Positions 63,997 through 64,000 of a stretch of 64,000 nt of DNA are shown piece after piece. Every line of letters starts with the position of its first letter. Positions within the stretch are counted from its first letter, which is position 1. Source of the stretch: Salinicola avicenniae (GTDB lineage: Bacteria > Pseudomonadota > Gammaproteobacteria > Pseudomonadales > Halomonadaceae); assembly GCF_023736115.1 (NCBI RefSeq), contig NZ_JAKQZC010000005.1:124001-188000 (forward strand), in the 5' to 3' direction. The translations under genes were made by a program, and so were the position numbers. The notes beneath the pieces were generated by a model. The model searched no databases, was not told where the DNA came from, and saw only the letters and a program-made list of their open reading frames with translations.

Positions 63997-64000
63997 ATGA
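63997..64000 (+). CDS. Likely start codon of the next gene (flgN?), cut by window end
   Basis: ATG at 63997 with AGG about nine bases upstream, 41 bases after flgM. In most gammaproteobacteria flgN, the FlgK/FlgL chaperone, follows flgM. Only the start codon is visible, so the identity is inference from gene order. Confidence 0.25.

Overview
The window is a gene-dense, GC-rich piece of chromosome from a motile gammaproteobacterium. The proteins look most like those of Halomonadaceae (Halomonas, Chromohalobacter, Salinicola, Kushneria), and the ProU glycine-betaine importer and NhaP2-type K+/H+ antiporter suit a moderate halophile. That placement is inference from recognised protein families; the genus cannot be fixed by eye. 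I see no prophage, insertion sequence or CRISPR array.

Layout. 1-1.5 kb: the 3' part of a permease gene and pdxH. 1.5-4.7 kb: proVWX on the minus strand, with two tandem hairpins between proW and proX and an AT-rich leader holding palindromes. 4.7-8.6 kb: a Pat-type protein acetyltransferase facing an HDAC-family deacetylase. 8.7-11.4 kb: an XRE-cupin regulator, then DUF1244-moaB-moeA. 11.4-14.3 kb: tusDCBE (tRNA 2-thiolation) with acpH, and a Bax-inhibitor-1 family membrane protein. 14.4 kb: tRNA-Ser(UGA) with its own promoter and terminator. 14.9-17.3 kb: a small lipoprotein, a small hypothetical protein and nhaP2. 17.4-21.1 kb: a TPP riboswitch leading a ThiXYZ-like thiamine-precursor ABC importer, with a degenerate phosphotransferase divergent from it. 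21.1-26 kb: cho, a 7-bp tandem repeat, an alpha/beta hydrolase, yhhQ, an ArsR-family regulator with promoter palindromes, sohB and an SCP2-domain protein. 26-31 kb: the conserved block mltD-gloB-yafS-rnhA-dnaQ with nudC attached. 31.3-37 kb: yejABEF. 37-38.6 kb: rsuA and a YafV-type amidase.

39.3-64 kb: one continuous flagellar locus. fliE faces fliFGHIJK-LMNOPQR (plus strand). flgL to flgB follow on the minus strand, with flgA and flgM divergent from flgB. Together they encode the MS ring, C ring, export ATPase and gate, rod, P and L rings, hook, hook-filament junction and the anti-sigma factor FlgM. Two good sigma-28 promoters (upstream of flgK and of flgM) support the usual late-gene hierarchy. 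The window ends at what is probably the first codon of flgN. flhA, flhB, fliA, fliC and fliD and any master regulator lie outside.

Start sites. Several genes start with TTG or GTG behind a strong Shine-Dalgarno sequence (fliJ, fliP, flgM, nhaP2, the hydrolase, sohB, pat), and many neighbours overlap by 1-14 bases, so translational coupling is common. The most interesting points are the acetyltransferase/deacetylase pair, the promoter-embedded palindromes upstream of the ArsR regulator that lacks the second redox cysteine, the paired hairpins in proWX, and the TPP riboswitch beside an atypical kinase-fold gene.
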